From the NCBI RefSeq assembly GCF_003339815.1, contig NZ_PPTT01000008.1, forward strand, positions 62,001 through 126,000: 64,000 nucleotides of DNA, written 5' to 3'. The position numbers and the translations under genes are program-made. The notes beneath the pieces are model-generated. The model ran no database searches and had not been told where the DNA came from. It saw only the letters and a program-made list of their open reading frames with translations. The stretch comes from Eggerthella sinensis. Lineage in GTDB: Bacteria > Actinomycetota > Coriobacteriia > Coriobacteriales > Eggerthellaceae. Positions within the stretch are counted from its first letter, which is position 1; each line of letters opens with the position of its first letter. Positions 7,984 through 16,681 of the stretch are shown here, one piece after another.

Positions 7984-9063
7984 TTAGCGCACGTCGAACG
8001 TGAGGCTTGCCGAAAGCGGCGACACCACGTCGTCGGCCGTGCGAGCGCGCGCGATCATCTCGTAGGCGCCCGCCTCTTCGAAGGAGGCCGTGAACCGCCA
8101 GTTCACCCATTTGTCGGCCGTCGCCCCCTCCGTCGTGCACGCCGTCCACGTGCGTCCGCCGTCGAAGCTGAACTCCACCGCGGCGATGGGGCTGCCGCAG
8201 TCGTCGGCCACGCCCTCGAAGGTGATCTCGTCGCCCGCCTTGAACGTGCAGCCGTCCGAGACGTTCTTCACCTCGATCTTGTTGCGGTACATCGGATCGA
8301 CCGACGCGACATCGGGCACCGCGTCCTCGCGCGTGAGCTCGATGCTGGCGATGTTGCGCGTGAAGTAGCGCGCCACCGTTTCGGGCATCCACAGCTGCGC
8401 GCTCGAGCCCTCCGACGCGCGCAGGTCTTCGCCGTTGACGCGGTACACGAGCAGGGCGTTCTTGTCGAGCGCGTACTGCAGCGGCAGCGGCTCGCCGTAG
8501 CCGTCGGCGCCGTAGGCCGTCAGCGTGTTCACGCCGTCTTCAAGCTCGGCCATGCCCACCACCGAGGCCAGCGGCACGCCGATGACCGACGCCTGCCCGA
8601 AGGGCGACCCCGTGGCGCACGAGCAGCCCATGAGCGTCTCCTGCTCGTCGGCGTCGAGCTCGGACAGGTCCACCGTGAAGCTCTGCTTCACGTGCCCGCC
8701 CACGTTGACGTAGTAGTTCGCCACGCCGGTCTGCTCGGCGGCCAGCTCGGGCGCGGGCTTCGAGCACATCGACAACACCGCCGTGCCGAACACGTTGAAC
8801 AGCTCGTCGTTGGGCGTCACGCCCTCCTGGTCGAAGACGAACGTCCCCTGTACGTCGGCAACGCGCACGAAGTCCGATTCCTCGCCCAGCCACTGGGCCC
8901 GGATGTCGTGGTCGGCCACGGTATGCGTCGCCCCGGCGGGCGCGCCGCCCTCGGTCGTCGTCGCCGTCGTCGGCTGCTGCGAGGCGAAGGCGGCCCCGGC
9001 GCCCGACGCCAGCAGCACGGCGCCCGCCACGCTGGCCATGATCTTCTGAGATGGCTTGTTCAC
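7984..9063 (-). CDS. Exported sulfite-oxidase-fold molybdopterin protein
   Basis: A 359-residue exported protein. Residues 1-28 form a Sec-type signal peptide (hydrophobic core, FAS cleavage region). Residues about 60-250 match the sulfite oxidase fold: a GCSCATG segment (146-152) whose Cys147 or Cys149 is the likely molybdenum ligand, followed by GVPLASVV and TLTAYGADGYGEPLPL. Residues about 265-358 are the Ig-like Mo-co dimerisation domain, with FSFDGGRTWTAC. The substrate is unknown. It starts 3 bases after the stop of the cytochrome/sulfite-oxidase-fold gene, which carries the same two domains, so the two probably act together or as a heterodimer on the outer face of the membrane. Confidence 0.85.
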   Translation of the reverse strand: MNKPSQKIMASVAGAVLLASGAGAAFASQQPTTATTTEGGAPAGATHTVADHDIRAQWLGEESDFVRVADVQGTFVFDQEGVTPNDELFNVFGTAVLSMCSKPAPELAAEQTGVANYYVNVGGHVKQSFTVDLSELDADEQETLMGCSCATGSPFGQASVIGVPLASVVGMAELEDGVNTLTAYGADGYGEPLPLQYALDKNALLVYRVNGEDLRASEGSSAQLWMPETVARYFTRNIASIELTREDAVPDVASVDPMYRNKIEVKNVSDGCTFKAGDEITFEGVADDCGSPIAAVEFSFDGGRTWTACTTEGATADKWVNWRFTASFEEAGAYEMIARARTADDVVSPLSASLTFDVR

Positions 9064-9066
9064 GAT

Positions 9067-10863
9067 CTATTCCTTCCCCTCGGTCGCGTCGGCGGACACC
9101 TTCGGGTCCACGAGCGCCGTCTTCTCGAGCACCACGGTGTCCTCGGCCGTCGGCATGACGTCCTTGGCGTTCACCATGACCGTTTGTATCTGCGGGCTCA
9201 CGAGGCCGCTTTTGGTGGTGGCGCGCAGCTGCAGGCAGTAGGCGCTCTCGGCGTCGGGCGTCCAGGTGAAGTCGAACCACACGAGCTTGTTCACGTCGGT
9301 GTCGGACGTGTCGAACGTCGTCCACGTCTTGCCGAAGTCCATGGAGAACTCGACGCTGACGATCTTCTCGTCGTAGGCGTCCACGTAGCCGTGGAACGTG
9401 TAGGGCTGGCCGTTCTGGATGACGAGGCCCTCGGGCACGCCCAGAATGGTGGCGTTGGGCTTGTTCGTCCAGTTCCCTTCGGCGTCGATCCAGCCGTTCG
9501 GGTTGCCGTCGTGATGCTCGAACTCGTAGACGTGATCGTTGAAGTCGGGCGCGTCGGTGGCGATCTTGTACTCGTTGAGCTGCTTGGAGTTCACCTCGGG
9601 GTCGACCCCTTCGCACCAGTTCGTGCACGGGAAGCCGTTCGCCGCGGTCAGACGCTCGCCGTTGATCTCGTACACGAGGAACGCCTCGCCGCCGTCCACC
9701 TTGTCGAGCGGCATGGCGCGCTTGGACGAGCCGTCGGCGCGCATGACGCGCACGCCGTTGATGTCGGGGTTGTCCGTGTAGCCGCCCGCCTTCTCGATGA
9801 GCCAGCTCACGGGGATGCCCGTGATTTCCACGTTGCTCACGCTGCCCGCGCCGGTGCCGTTCCAGTTGCACACTTCCTTCGACACCTTCGTCACCGTGAC
9901 GCCGGCCGCTTCGGCCTCCTTCACGAGGTCGGGCAAGAGCGCGGTGTAGGGGCTGTTCACCTCGCCGTCCACGGTGATGGGCCAGCTGTCGAACAGGCTG
10001 TCCGGCATGGGGGTGTCGGCGTATTCGGCACCCGAGCGCATGCGGTCGTACAGGCGGTTCCAGGCGTCCATGTTGAACATGTCCTCCTGCTCCATGACGG
10101 TGTCCTGATCGATGGAGAAGTCGCCCTCGACGTTCTCCACCTTCGTCACGCCGCGCAGGCGCTCGAACTTGGTCTGGTCCCATAGCGCCATGCCCGCGCC
10201 GTCGTTGGTGGCGTCGTGGCAGGAGTAGCAGTTCCCCCGGTAGTCGCTCTCGAACGACCCGTCGGCAACCCCGCCGTAGTGGATGTTGTGGATGAGCGTG
10301 CCGAACTCGTACTGCGTGGGGATGTAGCCCGGCGAGTACGTGTGGCAGAACAGGCACTGGTCGACCGTCATCTCGGCGTCGAGCGCCGGGCTGTTCGGCG
10401 AGGGGTGCATGGTCTGCGCGAGGTGCTCGAGCGTCTTGTCCAAATCGGCGTGGCAGCTGTTGCAGCCGCGGTTGTCGTTGTTGAGACGGTAGATGTTGTA
10501 CGGCGTCTTGCCCTGGCGGGCGCGCTCGGCCAGCTCGCTCGGCGTGCGCTGCACGATCTGCCCGCTCGGCAGCGTGCGCAGCTCGGGCGCCCATTGATCG
10601 ACGTTCGCATCCCACATGTCGTGCATGCCGTCGAGGTAGTCCTTGCCGGGGTAGGCGTCGAGCGAGATGCCGTCGTAGACGGTGCCCTCCTCCCCCGCGA
10701 TGATGGATTTCTGCTCGTCGGTGTAGTCGTGCTGCTCGGCCTGCGCGGACGGCTCGTCCGCCGAGGCCATGTTCTCGTTCTGCTGAGGCGCGCAGCCGGC
10801 AATGCCGGCCGTCCCCACTACCGCGCACAGCGCGGCGAGCGCGATGGTACGTCTTGCGTGCAT
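9067..10863 (-). CDS. Triheme c-type cytochrome fused to a sulfite-oxidase-fold domain (lipoprotein)
   Basis: A 598-residue exported protein. The signal peptide ends in a lipobox IAGC (Cys24), so it is probably lipid-anchored. Three haem c motifs follow: CNSCH (134-138), CLFCH (170-174) and CYSCH (212-216). From about residue 340 comes a sulfite-oxidase-like region (GSVSNVEITGIPVSWLIEKAG) and an Ig-like dimerisation domain with FSMDFGKTWTTFD. The fusion suggests that haems deliver electrons straight to, or take them from, a molybdenum site; whether this copy keeps cofactor is uncertain (Cys in VCNWNG is a candidate ligand). The start has GGGAGGAG upstream. The gene lies within the Mo operon but follows a hairpin terminator at 11032-11057, so part of its expression may be separate. 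Confidence 0.85.
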   Translation of the reverse strand: MHARRTIALAALCAVVGTAGIAGCAPQQNENMASADEPSAQAEQHDYTDEQKSIIAGEEGTVYDGISLDAYPGKDYLDGMHDMWDANVDQWAPELRTLPSGQIVQRTPSELAERARQGKTPYNIYRLNNDNRGCNSCHADLDKTLEHLAQTMHPSPNSPALDAEMTVDQCLFCHTYSPGYIPTQYEFGTLIHNIHYGGVADGSFESDYRGNCYSCHDATNDGAGMALWDQTKFERLRGVTKVENVEGDFSIDQDTVMEQEDMFNMDAWNRLYDRMRSGAEYADTPMPDSLFDSWPITVDGEVNSPYTALLPDLVKEAEAAGVTVTKVSKEVCNWNGTGAGSVSNVEITGIPVSWLIEKAGGYTDNPDINGVRVMRADGSSKRAMPLDKVDGGEAFLVYEINGERLTAANGFPCTNWCEGVDPEVNSKQLNEYKIATDAPDFNDHVYEFEHHDGNPNGWIDAEGNWTNKPNATILGVPEGLVIQNGQPYTFHGYVDAYDEKIVSVEFSMDFGKTWTTFDTSDTDVNKLVWFDFTWTPDAESAYCLQLRATTKSGLVSPQIQTVMVNAKDVMPTAEDTVVLEKTALVDPKVSADATEGKE

Positions 10864-11031
10864 CGGTCTCCTCCCTTTCGTTTCCCGTCGATGTGCGCGC
10901 GGCGGCCCTCGCCGGCCGTGCCGCGCAGGGGCATCGTAGGCGGCGAGGAGCTCCGCGCGCCATCGTCGAAGCGAACCATCTTGGGAAAACCGGGCATCGG
11001 TCGAACCGGAGGATACCGCTCCATCAGGCAA

Positions 11032-11057
11032 AACGGCCCCCGTGTGCGGGGGCCGTT
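11032..11057 (-). terminator. Intrinsic terminator between the Fe-S and cytochrome genes
   Basis: A GC-rich stem with arms 11032-11042 and 11047-11057 and a 4-base loop, followed on the minus strand by TTTT. It stands in the 254-base gap inside the operon and could reduce expression of the downstream cytochrome and sulfite-oxidase-fold genes. Nothing else was recognised in the gap. Confidence 0.65.
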
Positions 11058-11117
11058 CACCGAAGCCGGGCCAAGGGAGGGAGACGGCCCGCCTGTCAAA
11101 GGAGGGCTGTCGAAGCG

Positions 11118-11711
11118 CTACGCCTTCTTCTTCGGCGTCGCCTGCTCGGCGGCGCGCTGCTCCACCGCGGTGTCGTCGGGCTCGGCGGTGAGGTTCGGAT
11201 CGACGGTGATCACGAAGTTCGGCTTCGTCTCAACCGCGTCGTCGGACACGATGTCGGCCTCGTGGGCGCCCTGCAGCTCGTCCATCTCGCCCACGGCGAT
11301 GTTCATGCCGGGGCACGCCGCCACGCAGGCCGGCAGCTCGCCGCGCTCCTGCCGATCGACGCACATATCGCACTTGTACGTCTTGCTCTCGGCCTCGTCG
11401 TAGCACGGCGCATGGTACGGGCACGCCTCGATGCAGGTTTTGCAGCCGATGCACAGGTCGTGGTTCTGCTGCACGATGCCGTTGTCGAGCTTCGTGTACG
11501 CCTGCACGGGGCACATCGCCACGCAGGCCGGCTCCTCGCAGTGATTGCACGACATGGACAGGAACGACAGCGCCCGCGGGTCGTCCTGCTTGATCTCGGT
11601 CACGCGGCGCAGCAGCACCCCGCTTCCCAGCTGTTTCTCGCTCTTGCAGGCGATGGAGCACGTCTTGCACCCGTAGCAGTTCTTGTTGTTCATCCAGAAT
11701 CCGAGCGCCAT
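11118..11711 (-). CDS. DmsB-like 4x[4Fe-4S] electron-transfer subunit
   Basis: A 197-residue protein with sixteen cysteines in four groups: CYGCKTCSIAC at residues 12-22, CNHCEEPACVAMC near 55, CIGCKTCIEAC near 87, and the split CDMC/ACVAAC near 112-133. This is the DmsB/NrfC pattern binding four [4Fe-4S] clusters. It should pass electrons between a quinol- or haem-linked donor and the catalytic Mo subunit encoded 3 bases upstream. There is no signal peptide, as expected for a subunit that is carried out with a Tat partner. The C-terminal 50 residues are an acidic then lysine-rich tail. No membrane anchor subunit (DmsC/NrfD) is found in the operon. Confidence 0.9.
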   Translation of the reverse strand: MALGFWMNNKNCYGCKTCSIACKSEKQLGSGVLLRRVTEIKQDDPRALSFLSMSCNHCEEPACVAMCPVQAYTKLDNGIVQQNHDLCIGCKTCIEACPYHAPCYDEAESKTYKCDMCVDRQERGELPACVAACPGMNIAVGEMDELQGAHEADIVSDDAVETKPNFVITVDPNLTAEPDDTAVEQRAAEQATPKKKA

Positions 11712-11714
11712 GGT

Positions 11715-14072
11715 TTACGCCTCCTTCTTCACGTCGACGAGCGTCTGATTGCAGCAGTGCGTTCCGCCCAGGGTCTTCCACACGTCGTTGGTCACGTAGC
11801 TGCTCGAGCCGCCTTGCTGCTCCCACCAGCCGTTCTGCAACCCCACGACGCCCTGCTTGATGCGGGTGCCCACCTCGGCCACGCCGCGATGCTCGCCGCG
11901 GTCGTTGAACACCACCACCGCGTCTCCGTCGGCGATGCCGCGCGCGGCTGCGTCGTCCTCGTGCAGCAGGATAACCGGCTGCTTGTCGCACACCTCGTCC
12001 ATCCATTCGAGGTTGTTGAACGTGGAGTGCACGCTGCGATACGTCTTGCGCTGCACGCTGAACAGCGGGTACTTCGCCGCCAGCTCGTCTGCGTTGCGCG
12101 CGTCCTCCGCGGCGCGGGCGTAGGTGCAGAGGGGGTTGAAGCCTTCCTTCTTCCAGCTTTCCACCCAGAACTCGGCCTTCTTCGATTTCGTGAAGAACAC
12201 GCCGTCCTTGTAGGGGATGTAGTCCTTGCCCACCACGTCGACGGCCTTCTTCTCCACAAGCTCGTCGTAGGTGACGCCCGTGGGTTCCAGCACGTTGGAG
12301 ATGAGGTCCTTCATGGGCACGTCGAACGCGTCGCCGAACCCGAGACGCTTGGCCAAATCGGTGAATATCTCGAGGTCGCTCTTCGACTCGCCCGGGCCGT
12401 CCACCGCCTTCTCCATGAGCTGAATCCAGTGGCTGCGCGCGTTGGCAAGCACGCCTTCGGTCTCGAAGATGCCGGTGCACGGCAGCACGAGGTCCGAGTA
12501 CAGCGCCGTGGACGTGAGGTACTGGTCCACCGTCACCACGAAGGGAATCTTCTCGAGGGCCTTCTTCACCATGTTCGTGTTCGGCCACTGCGTCATGGGG
12601 TTGCCGGTCATCGACCACAGCACGTTCACCTTGACGGGGTCTTCCGCAAGCACGTGCTCGCCGAACGTGAAGCGCGGGATGGCGGCCACCTCTTCGGCAG
12701 CCTTCGGCACCTCGAGCGGGTTGCCCGTGGCCACCTCGTTCATGCCGCCCGCGTCGCTCACGCCGTCACCGATGTGGCCCACCTGCCCGCAGAACGCCGC
12801 CAGGTACGCGCCGATGGCGGTGGCGTACGTGCCGTTCTCGGTGCGCATGAAGCCGCCCATGTTCTGCACGATGAGGGCGTGCTCGGCGGTTGCGTACTCC
12901 TTCGCGATGCGCTCGATGTCGGCGGCCGGCACGCCGCACTCCTCCTCGGCGGCCGCGAGCGTCCAGGGCTCCGCTTCGGCGTAGATGAGCTCGAACTCGG
13001 TGTTGTAGGCGTCGGCCGCGTCGGTGCCGTCGAGCGTGAACGCCGCCTCGATGCCGCTCTGATCGTGCGGCACCACCTCGCCGCTCTTGACGTCGTACAC
13101 CACGAAGGAGGCCGGGTCGTCGGGGTTCTTCAGCACGGGCTCGCCCGTGGCCTTGTCCACGAGGCAGGGCGCGCAGGTGTGGGCGCGCATGAACTCCTCG
13201 TCGTAGAGCTGCTCGTCCACGATGACCTTGAGCATGGCCAGGCCGAGGGCCGCGTCGGTGCCGGGCCAGGGCTGCAGCCAGTCGGTGGCCTTCGCGGCCG
13301 ACTCGGTGTAGATGGGGTCGATCACCACGAGCTTGCCGCCGCCCGCCACCACGCGCTCGAAGCGCTGGAAGTAGCCCTGCTTCGAGATGGCGGGGTTGTT
13401 GCCCCACACCACCACGTAGGTGCTGTTCTCTATCTGGTTGCGGCAATCGAGGAAGCGCTTGCCGTAGATGGGCACGATGGCCGCCGTGGTGCCCGCGCAG
13501 CAGAGCGAGCCCACCGTGGTGGACGCACCGCCCATGTTCGCGAAGAACGCGTTGGCCACGGGGCCGTGCATCGAGCCGAAGTTGCCCGAGCCGGTGACGT
13601 AGCAGATGGACTTGTTACCGTCTGTTGCGATGGCGTCCTTGAACTTGTCCTCGATGAGCTGGTACGCCTCATCCCAGCTGATCTCCTTGAACGAGCCCGA
13701 GCCCTTCTCGCCGTCGCGCAGAAGCGGCATGGTCAGGCGATCGAGGTCGTTCACCATCTGCGAGCGGGCGATGCCGCGCGCGCAGGCCGCGCAGTCGTTC
13801 AGCTCGGACGACTCCACCTTCACCAGCTTGCCGTCCACCACGTAGCCCTTCAGGTTGTGGTGCTGGCACTCGGGCGGGCAGGTGGAATAGAACACCTGCG
13901 CGTCGGCGTAGGGGTCCGTCGTCGCGCCCGATGCGCCGGCGTCGGCTCCCTCCTCGGCCTTGGGGCTGCAGCCCGCCAGGCCCAGCGCCGCCGCGGCGCC
14001 CGTCGTGGCCGCCGCGGCCACGAACGTCCTGCGGGATAGCGAAGGCATGCCCTGATCAGCGGATTGTTTCAT
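11715..14072 (-). CDS. Tat-exported molybdopterin oxidoreductase, DMSO reductase family (no. 1)
   Basis: A 785-residue catalytic subunit. The N-terminus has the Tat motif SRRTFVAA (13-20) and a lipobox-like LAGC (Cys35), followed by a cofactor-binding start CPPEC (65-69) and CAAC (94-97) that probably hold a [4Fe-4S] cluster, with an atypical third ligand. Family motifs include ISWDEAYQLIEDKF, VVVWGNNPAISKQGY, LWSMTGNPMTQWPNTNM and a C-terminal YVTNDVWKTLGG. It should bind Mo-bisPGD and reduce or dehydroxylate a substrate outside the membrane; the substrate is unknown. Related Eggerthella enzymes include catechol dehydroxylases, mentioned only as a family comparison. GAGGAGAGGAGAGCG precedes ATG 14072. 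It heads a minus-strand operon divergent from a haem-sensor kinase. Confidence 0.88.
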   Translation of the reverse strand: MKQSADQGMPSLSRRTFVAAAATTGAAAALGLAGCSPKAEEGADAGASGATTDPYADAQVFYSTCPPECQHHNLKGYVVDGKLVKVESSELNDCAACARGIARSQMVNDLDRLTMPLLRDGEKGSGSFKEISWDEAYQLIEDKFKDAIATDGNKSICYVTGSGNFGSMHGPVANAFFANMGGASTTVGSLCCAGTTAAIVPIYGKRFLDCRNQIENSTYVVVWGNNPAISKQGYFQRFERVVAGGGKLVVIDPIYTESAAKATDWLQPWPGTDAALGLAMLKVIVDEQLYDEEFMRAHTCAPCLVDKATGEPVLKNPDDPASFVVYDVKSGEVVPHDQSGIEAAFTLDGTDAADAYNTEFELIYAEAEPWTLAAAEEECGVPAADIERIAKEYATAEHALIVQNMGGFMRTENGTYATAIGAYLAAFCGQVGHIGDGVSDAGGMNEVATGNPLEVPKAAEEVAAIPRFTFGEHVLAEDPVKVNVLWSMTGNPMTQWPNTNMVKKALEKIPFVVTVDQYLTSTALYSDLVLPCTGIFETEGVLANARSHWIQLMEKAVDGPGESKSDLEIFTDLAKRLGFGDAFDVPMKDLISNVLEPTGVTYDELVEKKAVDVVGKDYIPYKDGVFFTKSKKAEFWVESWKKEGFNPLCTYARAAEDARNADELAAKYPLFSVQRKTYRSVHSTFNNLEWMDEVCDKQPVILLHEDDAAARGIADGDAVVVFNDRGEHRGVAEVGTRIKQGVVGLQNGWWEQQGGSSSYVTNDVWKTLGGTHCCNQTLVDVKKEA

Positions 14073-14186
14073 CACGCTCTCCTCTCCTCGTCGTGCTCGT
14101 CGTGCGGCCGGAACACCGAATCCCCCGTTCCGCCGCACCCCGTATTCTCCTCACGAGCGTCCCCCGGTTCAATATTCTGAAGCGGA

Positions 14187-14204
14187 ACTTTCGATTAAGA
14201 AAGT
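14187..14204. promoter_or_regulatory. Candidate operator between the Mo operon and the kinase gene
   Basis: An inverted repeat ACTTTC-6-GAAAGT in the middle of the 232-base divergent intergenic region, just left of an unusually AT-rich stretch (14205-14231) that should hold the promoters. Binding by the adjacent response regulator is an inference. No clear hexamer pair could be assigned to either gene. Confidence 0.35.
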
Positions 14205-14304
14205 CCTACAAATATTAAAAAAGTATTATCATCCCGCGCTTCCCGTTCCCACCTCGGCCCGTTTGTCGGATAATCGACGCTCAGGGGTGCAAGGGGGAGT
14301 CGCC

Positions 14305-15999
14305 ATGACGTTCAAACGTGGGATACGTTTCAAGTTCGCCGTGTTCATCGGCGCGTTCATCGTCGCGCTCATGGCGGTCGACGCGCTGTGGAACGTGCAG
14401 CTGCAACAGCAGCAGGCCGAGAACGAGGCGCGCGAGAAGGCCGAAGTGCTGGCTGACGAGATGCACGCCATGTGGGACTTCATCGACATCAACCAAAACG
14501 TCATCAACCGCACCGACGACGGCGCGTTCCGCACGAAGGCGCTCGTGTGCGTGGTCACCGCCAAGTCGGTGAGCACGCTGTTCACCATGAACACCGACTA
14601 CAAGATCAACTACACGAGCCCCACCCCGCGCCAGCTTGCCAACGCGCCCGACGCGTTCGAGCAGCGGGCCTTCGACGCCTTCGCCGCCGATACCGCGCTC
14701 GAAGCGTACTACGACGTGGAATACGACGCCGACGGCCGACGCGTGTTCCGCTACACCGAGCCGCTCTACGTCACCGAGACGTGCCTCGAGTGCCACGGCG
14801 ACCCGGCGGGCGAGCTCGACCAGTTCGGCTACGAGAAGGAGGGCATGCAGGTGGGCGACATCGGCGGCGCCGTGTCCATCACCGAGCCCATGGACATCTA
14901 CGCGGACGGCATGCGCACGAGCGTGCTGCAGCAGGTGTTCATGGTGCTGCTCGTGCTCGTGCTGGCCTGCGTCGGCATCTACTTCGCCGTGAGCAAGCTC
15001 GTGCTGCACCCGCTCGACGCGCTCGGCCGCGCGGCCAAGCAGGTGGGCGAAGGCGACTTCTCCTATCGCCTCGAGACGAACGCCGTGGGCGGCCCCGACG
15101 AGATCACCGAGTTCGCCGACGACTTCGACAAGATGGCGCGGCAGCTCGAGCGGCTCTACACCGATCTCGAAAGCGAGGTGCGCAGCCAAACCGACAAGCT
15201 CTCGGCGCTCAACGACCTGCTGCTCTACCAGAAAGCCGAGCTCAAGCGCGCGCTCGACCGCCTGAGCGAGGAGACGGCGTACAAAAACGAGTTCTTCGCC
15301 ATCATGAGCCACGAGCTGCGCACGCCGCTCACGTCGATCCTGGCGTTCGCGCGCATCCTGCGCGGCACCGACTCGCTCGACGACAAGACGCGCAGCGCCG
15401 TGGAGGAGATCGAGGCGAACGCCACGCTGCTGCTCAACATGGTGAACAATATCCTCACCATCTCGAAGGCCGAGGCGCACAAGAACGAGCTGGTGGTGGA
15501 GCCCGTCGATTTCGTCGATCTCGTGGGCTTCATCAAGAAGTCGCTCGAGCCCGTGGCGAAGAACAAGGGCATCGCCCTCACGGCGAAGACCGCCCCCGAC
15601 GTGCCCCTGTCCATGGCCGACTGGGAGAAGCTGCGGCGCATCGTGGAGAACCTCGTGGACAACGCCATCAAGTACACCCATGTCGGCGGCACCGTGGACG
15701 TGCGCGTCACGTTCGACGGCGCGGCCGTCGTCCTGGCCGTGGCCGACGACGGCATCGGCATCGAGGCCGCCGACCAGGAGGGCATCTTCGAGCGCTACCA
15801 GCAGGCCGGGCAATCGCCCAACCGCCGCTACCGCGGCACCGGCCTGGGGCTGGCCGTGGTCAAGGAGCTCACCGAGCTGCACGGGGGCACCGTATCGGTG
15901 GTGTCGGCGCGCAAGCACGGCAGCACGTTCACCGTGCGCATCCCCTACGTTCCCGTCGATACGGAGGAATACGATGAAGAAGATCCTGCTGGTCGATGA
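14305..15999 (+). CDS. Sensor histidine kinase with c-type haem motif in its extracytoplasmic domain
   Basis: A 564-residue membrane kinase. One transmembrane segment lies near residues 9-27, then an extracytoplasmic DUF3365 (Tll0287-like) domain that contains CLECH (160-164), a covalent haem c site. A second membrane segment (about 212-232) leads to a HAMP domain, a coiled coil, and the kinase core: H-box MSHELRTPLTS with His336, N-box NLVDNAIKYT, G-boxes DDGIGI and GTGLGL. Such a haem could sense redox state, oxygen, NO or a small ligand. ATG 14305 is chosen for its GGGGGAG site. The response regulator gene overlaps its 3' end by 26 bases. Divergence from the Mo/cytochrome operon suggests that operon as target. 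Confidence 0.9.
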   Translation: MTFKRGIRFKFAVFIGAFIVALMAVDALWNVQLQQQQAENEAREKAEVLADEMHAMWDFIDINQNVINRTDDGAFRTKALVCVVTAKSVSTLFTMNTDYKINYTSPTPRQLANAPDAFEQRAFDAFAADTALEAYYDVEYDADGRRVFRYTEPLYVTETCLECHGDPAGELDQFGYEKEGMQVGDIGGAVSITEPMDIYADGMRTSVLQQVFMVLLVLVLACVGIYFAVSKLVLHPLDALGRAAKQVGEGDFSYRLETNAVGGPDEITEFADDFDKMARQLERLYTDLESEVRSQTDKLSALNDLLLYQKAELKRALDRLSEETAYKNEFFAIMSHELRTPLTSILAFARILRGTDSLDDKTRSAVEEIEANATLLLNMVNNILTISKAEAHKNELVVEPVDFVDLVGFIKKSLEPVAKNKGIALTAKTAPDVPLSMADWEKLRRIVENLVDNAIKYTHVGGTVDVRVTFDGAAVVLAVADDGIGIEAADQEGIFERYQQAGQSPNRRYRGTGLGLAVVKELTELHGGTVSVVSARKHGSTFTVRIPYVPVDTEEYDEEDPAGR

Positions 16000-16681
16000 C
16001 GAGAGCAGCATCGCGCGGCTCGTGCAGAGCATGGCGGAGGACGCCGGCTACGCGTTCGCGCACGCCGCGGACGGCTACGAGGGCCTGGCCGCCGTCGAGC
16101 GCGAGCAGCCCGACCTCATCATCATGGACGTGATGATGCCGAAGATGGACGGCTTCACCACCTGCCGCCGCATGCGCGAGCGCGGCATCACCTGCCCCAT
16201 CATCTTCCTGTCGGCGAAGGGCGACATCGTGGACAAGGGCGTGGGCTTCCAAGCCGGCGGCGACGATTACATGGTGAAGCCGTTCGACCCGCGTGAGCTG
16301 CTCATGCACATCGAGGCGCACCTGCGCCGCGCGCAGATGGCGGCCGCCCCGCCTGCGCCGCGCGAGGGCATCCTGCGCGCGGGGCGCTTCGTGCTCGACC
16401 AGGGACAGTTCCGCGTCACGAAGGACGGCGAGCGCTTGGCACTCACGCCCAAGGAGTTCAAGATATTCTTCGCCCTGGCCTCGAGCTCCGGCCTCGTGCT
16501 GTCGAAGGAGCAGCTCGTGGAAGCCGCCTGGGGCAAGGAGTTCGTCGGCGAGACGTCCAGCATCACCGTGTTCATCAAGAAGCTGCGCGAGAAGGTGGAG
16601 GACGACGCGTCCGACCCCCGCATCATCCAAACCGTCTGGGGCATCGGCTACCGCTTCGAGCCCGACGGCGAGGACGCGTAG
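15974..16681 (+). CDS. OmpR/PhoB-family response regulator
   Basis: A 235-residue regulator. The receiver domain (1-120) has the acidic pair Asp8/Asp9, phosphoacceptor Asp52 in IIMDVMMPKMDG and Lys102 in MVKPFDP. The C-terminal winged helix (about 130-232) has LTPKEFKIFFALASSSG and SSITVFIKKLREKVEDD, ending IIQTVWGIGYRF. It is the cognate partner of the haem-motif kinase, whose last 26 bases it overlaps, with GGAGGAA upstream. Its stop at 16679-16681 touches the stop of the convergent LuxR gene at 16682, so neither gene has a private terminator. Confidence 0.93.
   Translation: MKKILLVDDESSIARLVQSMAEDAGYAFAHAADGYEGLAAVEREQPDLIIMDVMMPKMDGFTTCRRMRERGITCPIIFLSAKGDIVDKGVGFQAGGDDYMVKPFDPRELLMHIEAHLRRAQMAAAPPAPREGILRAGRFVLDQGQFRVTKDGERLALTPKEFKIFFALASSSGLVLSKEQLVEAAWGKEFVGETSSITVFIKKLREKVEDDASDPRIIQTVWGIGYRFEPDGEDA

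Noticed and set aside
4658-8392. A minus-strand open frame of about 1244 codons
   Set aside because: It crosses the AGCS and LuxR genes and the hairpins between them in another frame; no domain is recognisable.
10854-14039. A plus-strand open frame of about 1061 codons
   Set aside because: Antisense to the Mo oxidoreductase and Fe-S genes, which have clear motifs and ribosome sites.
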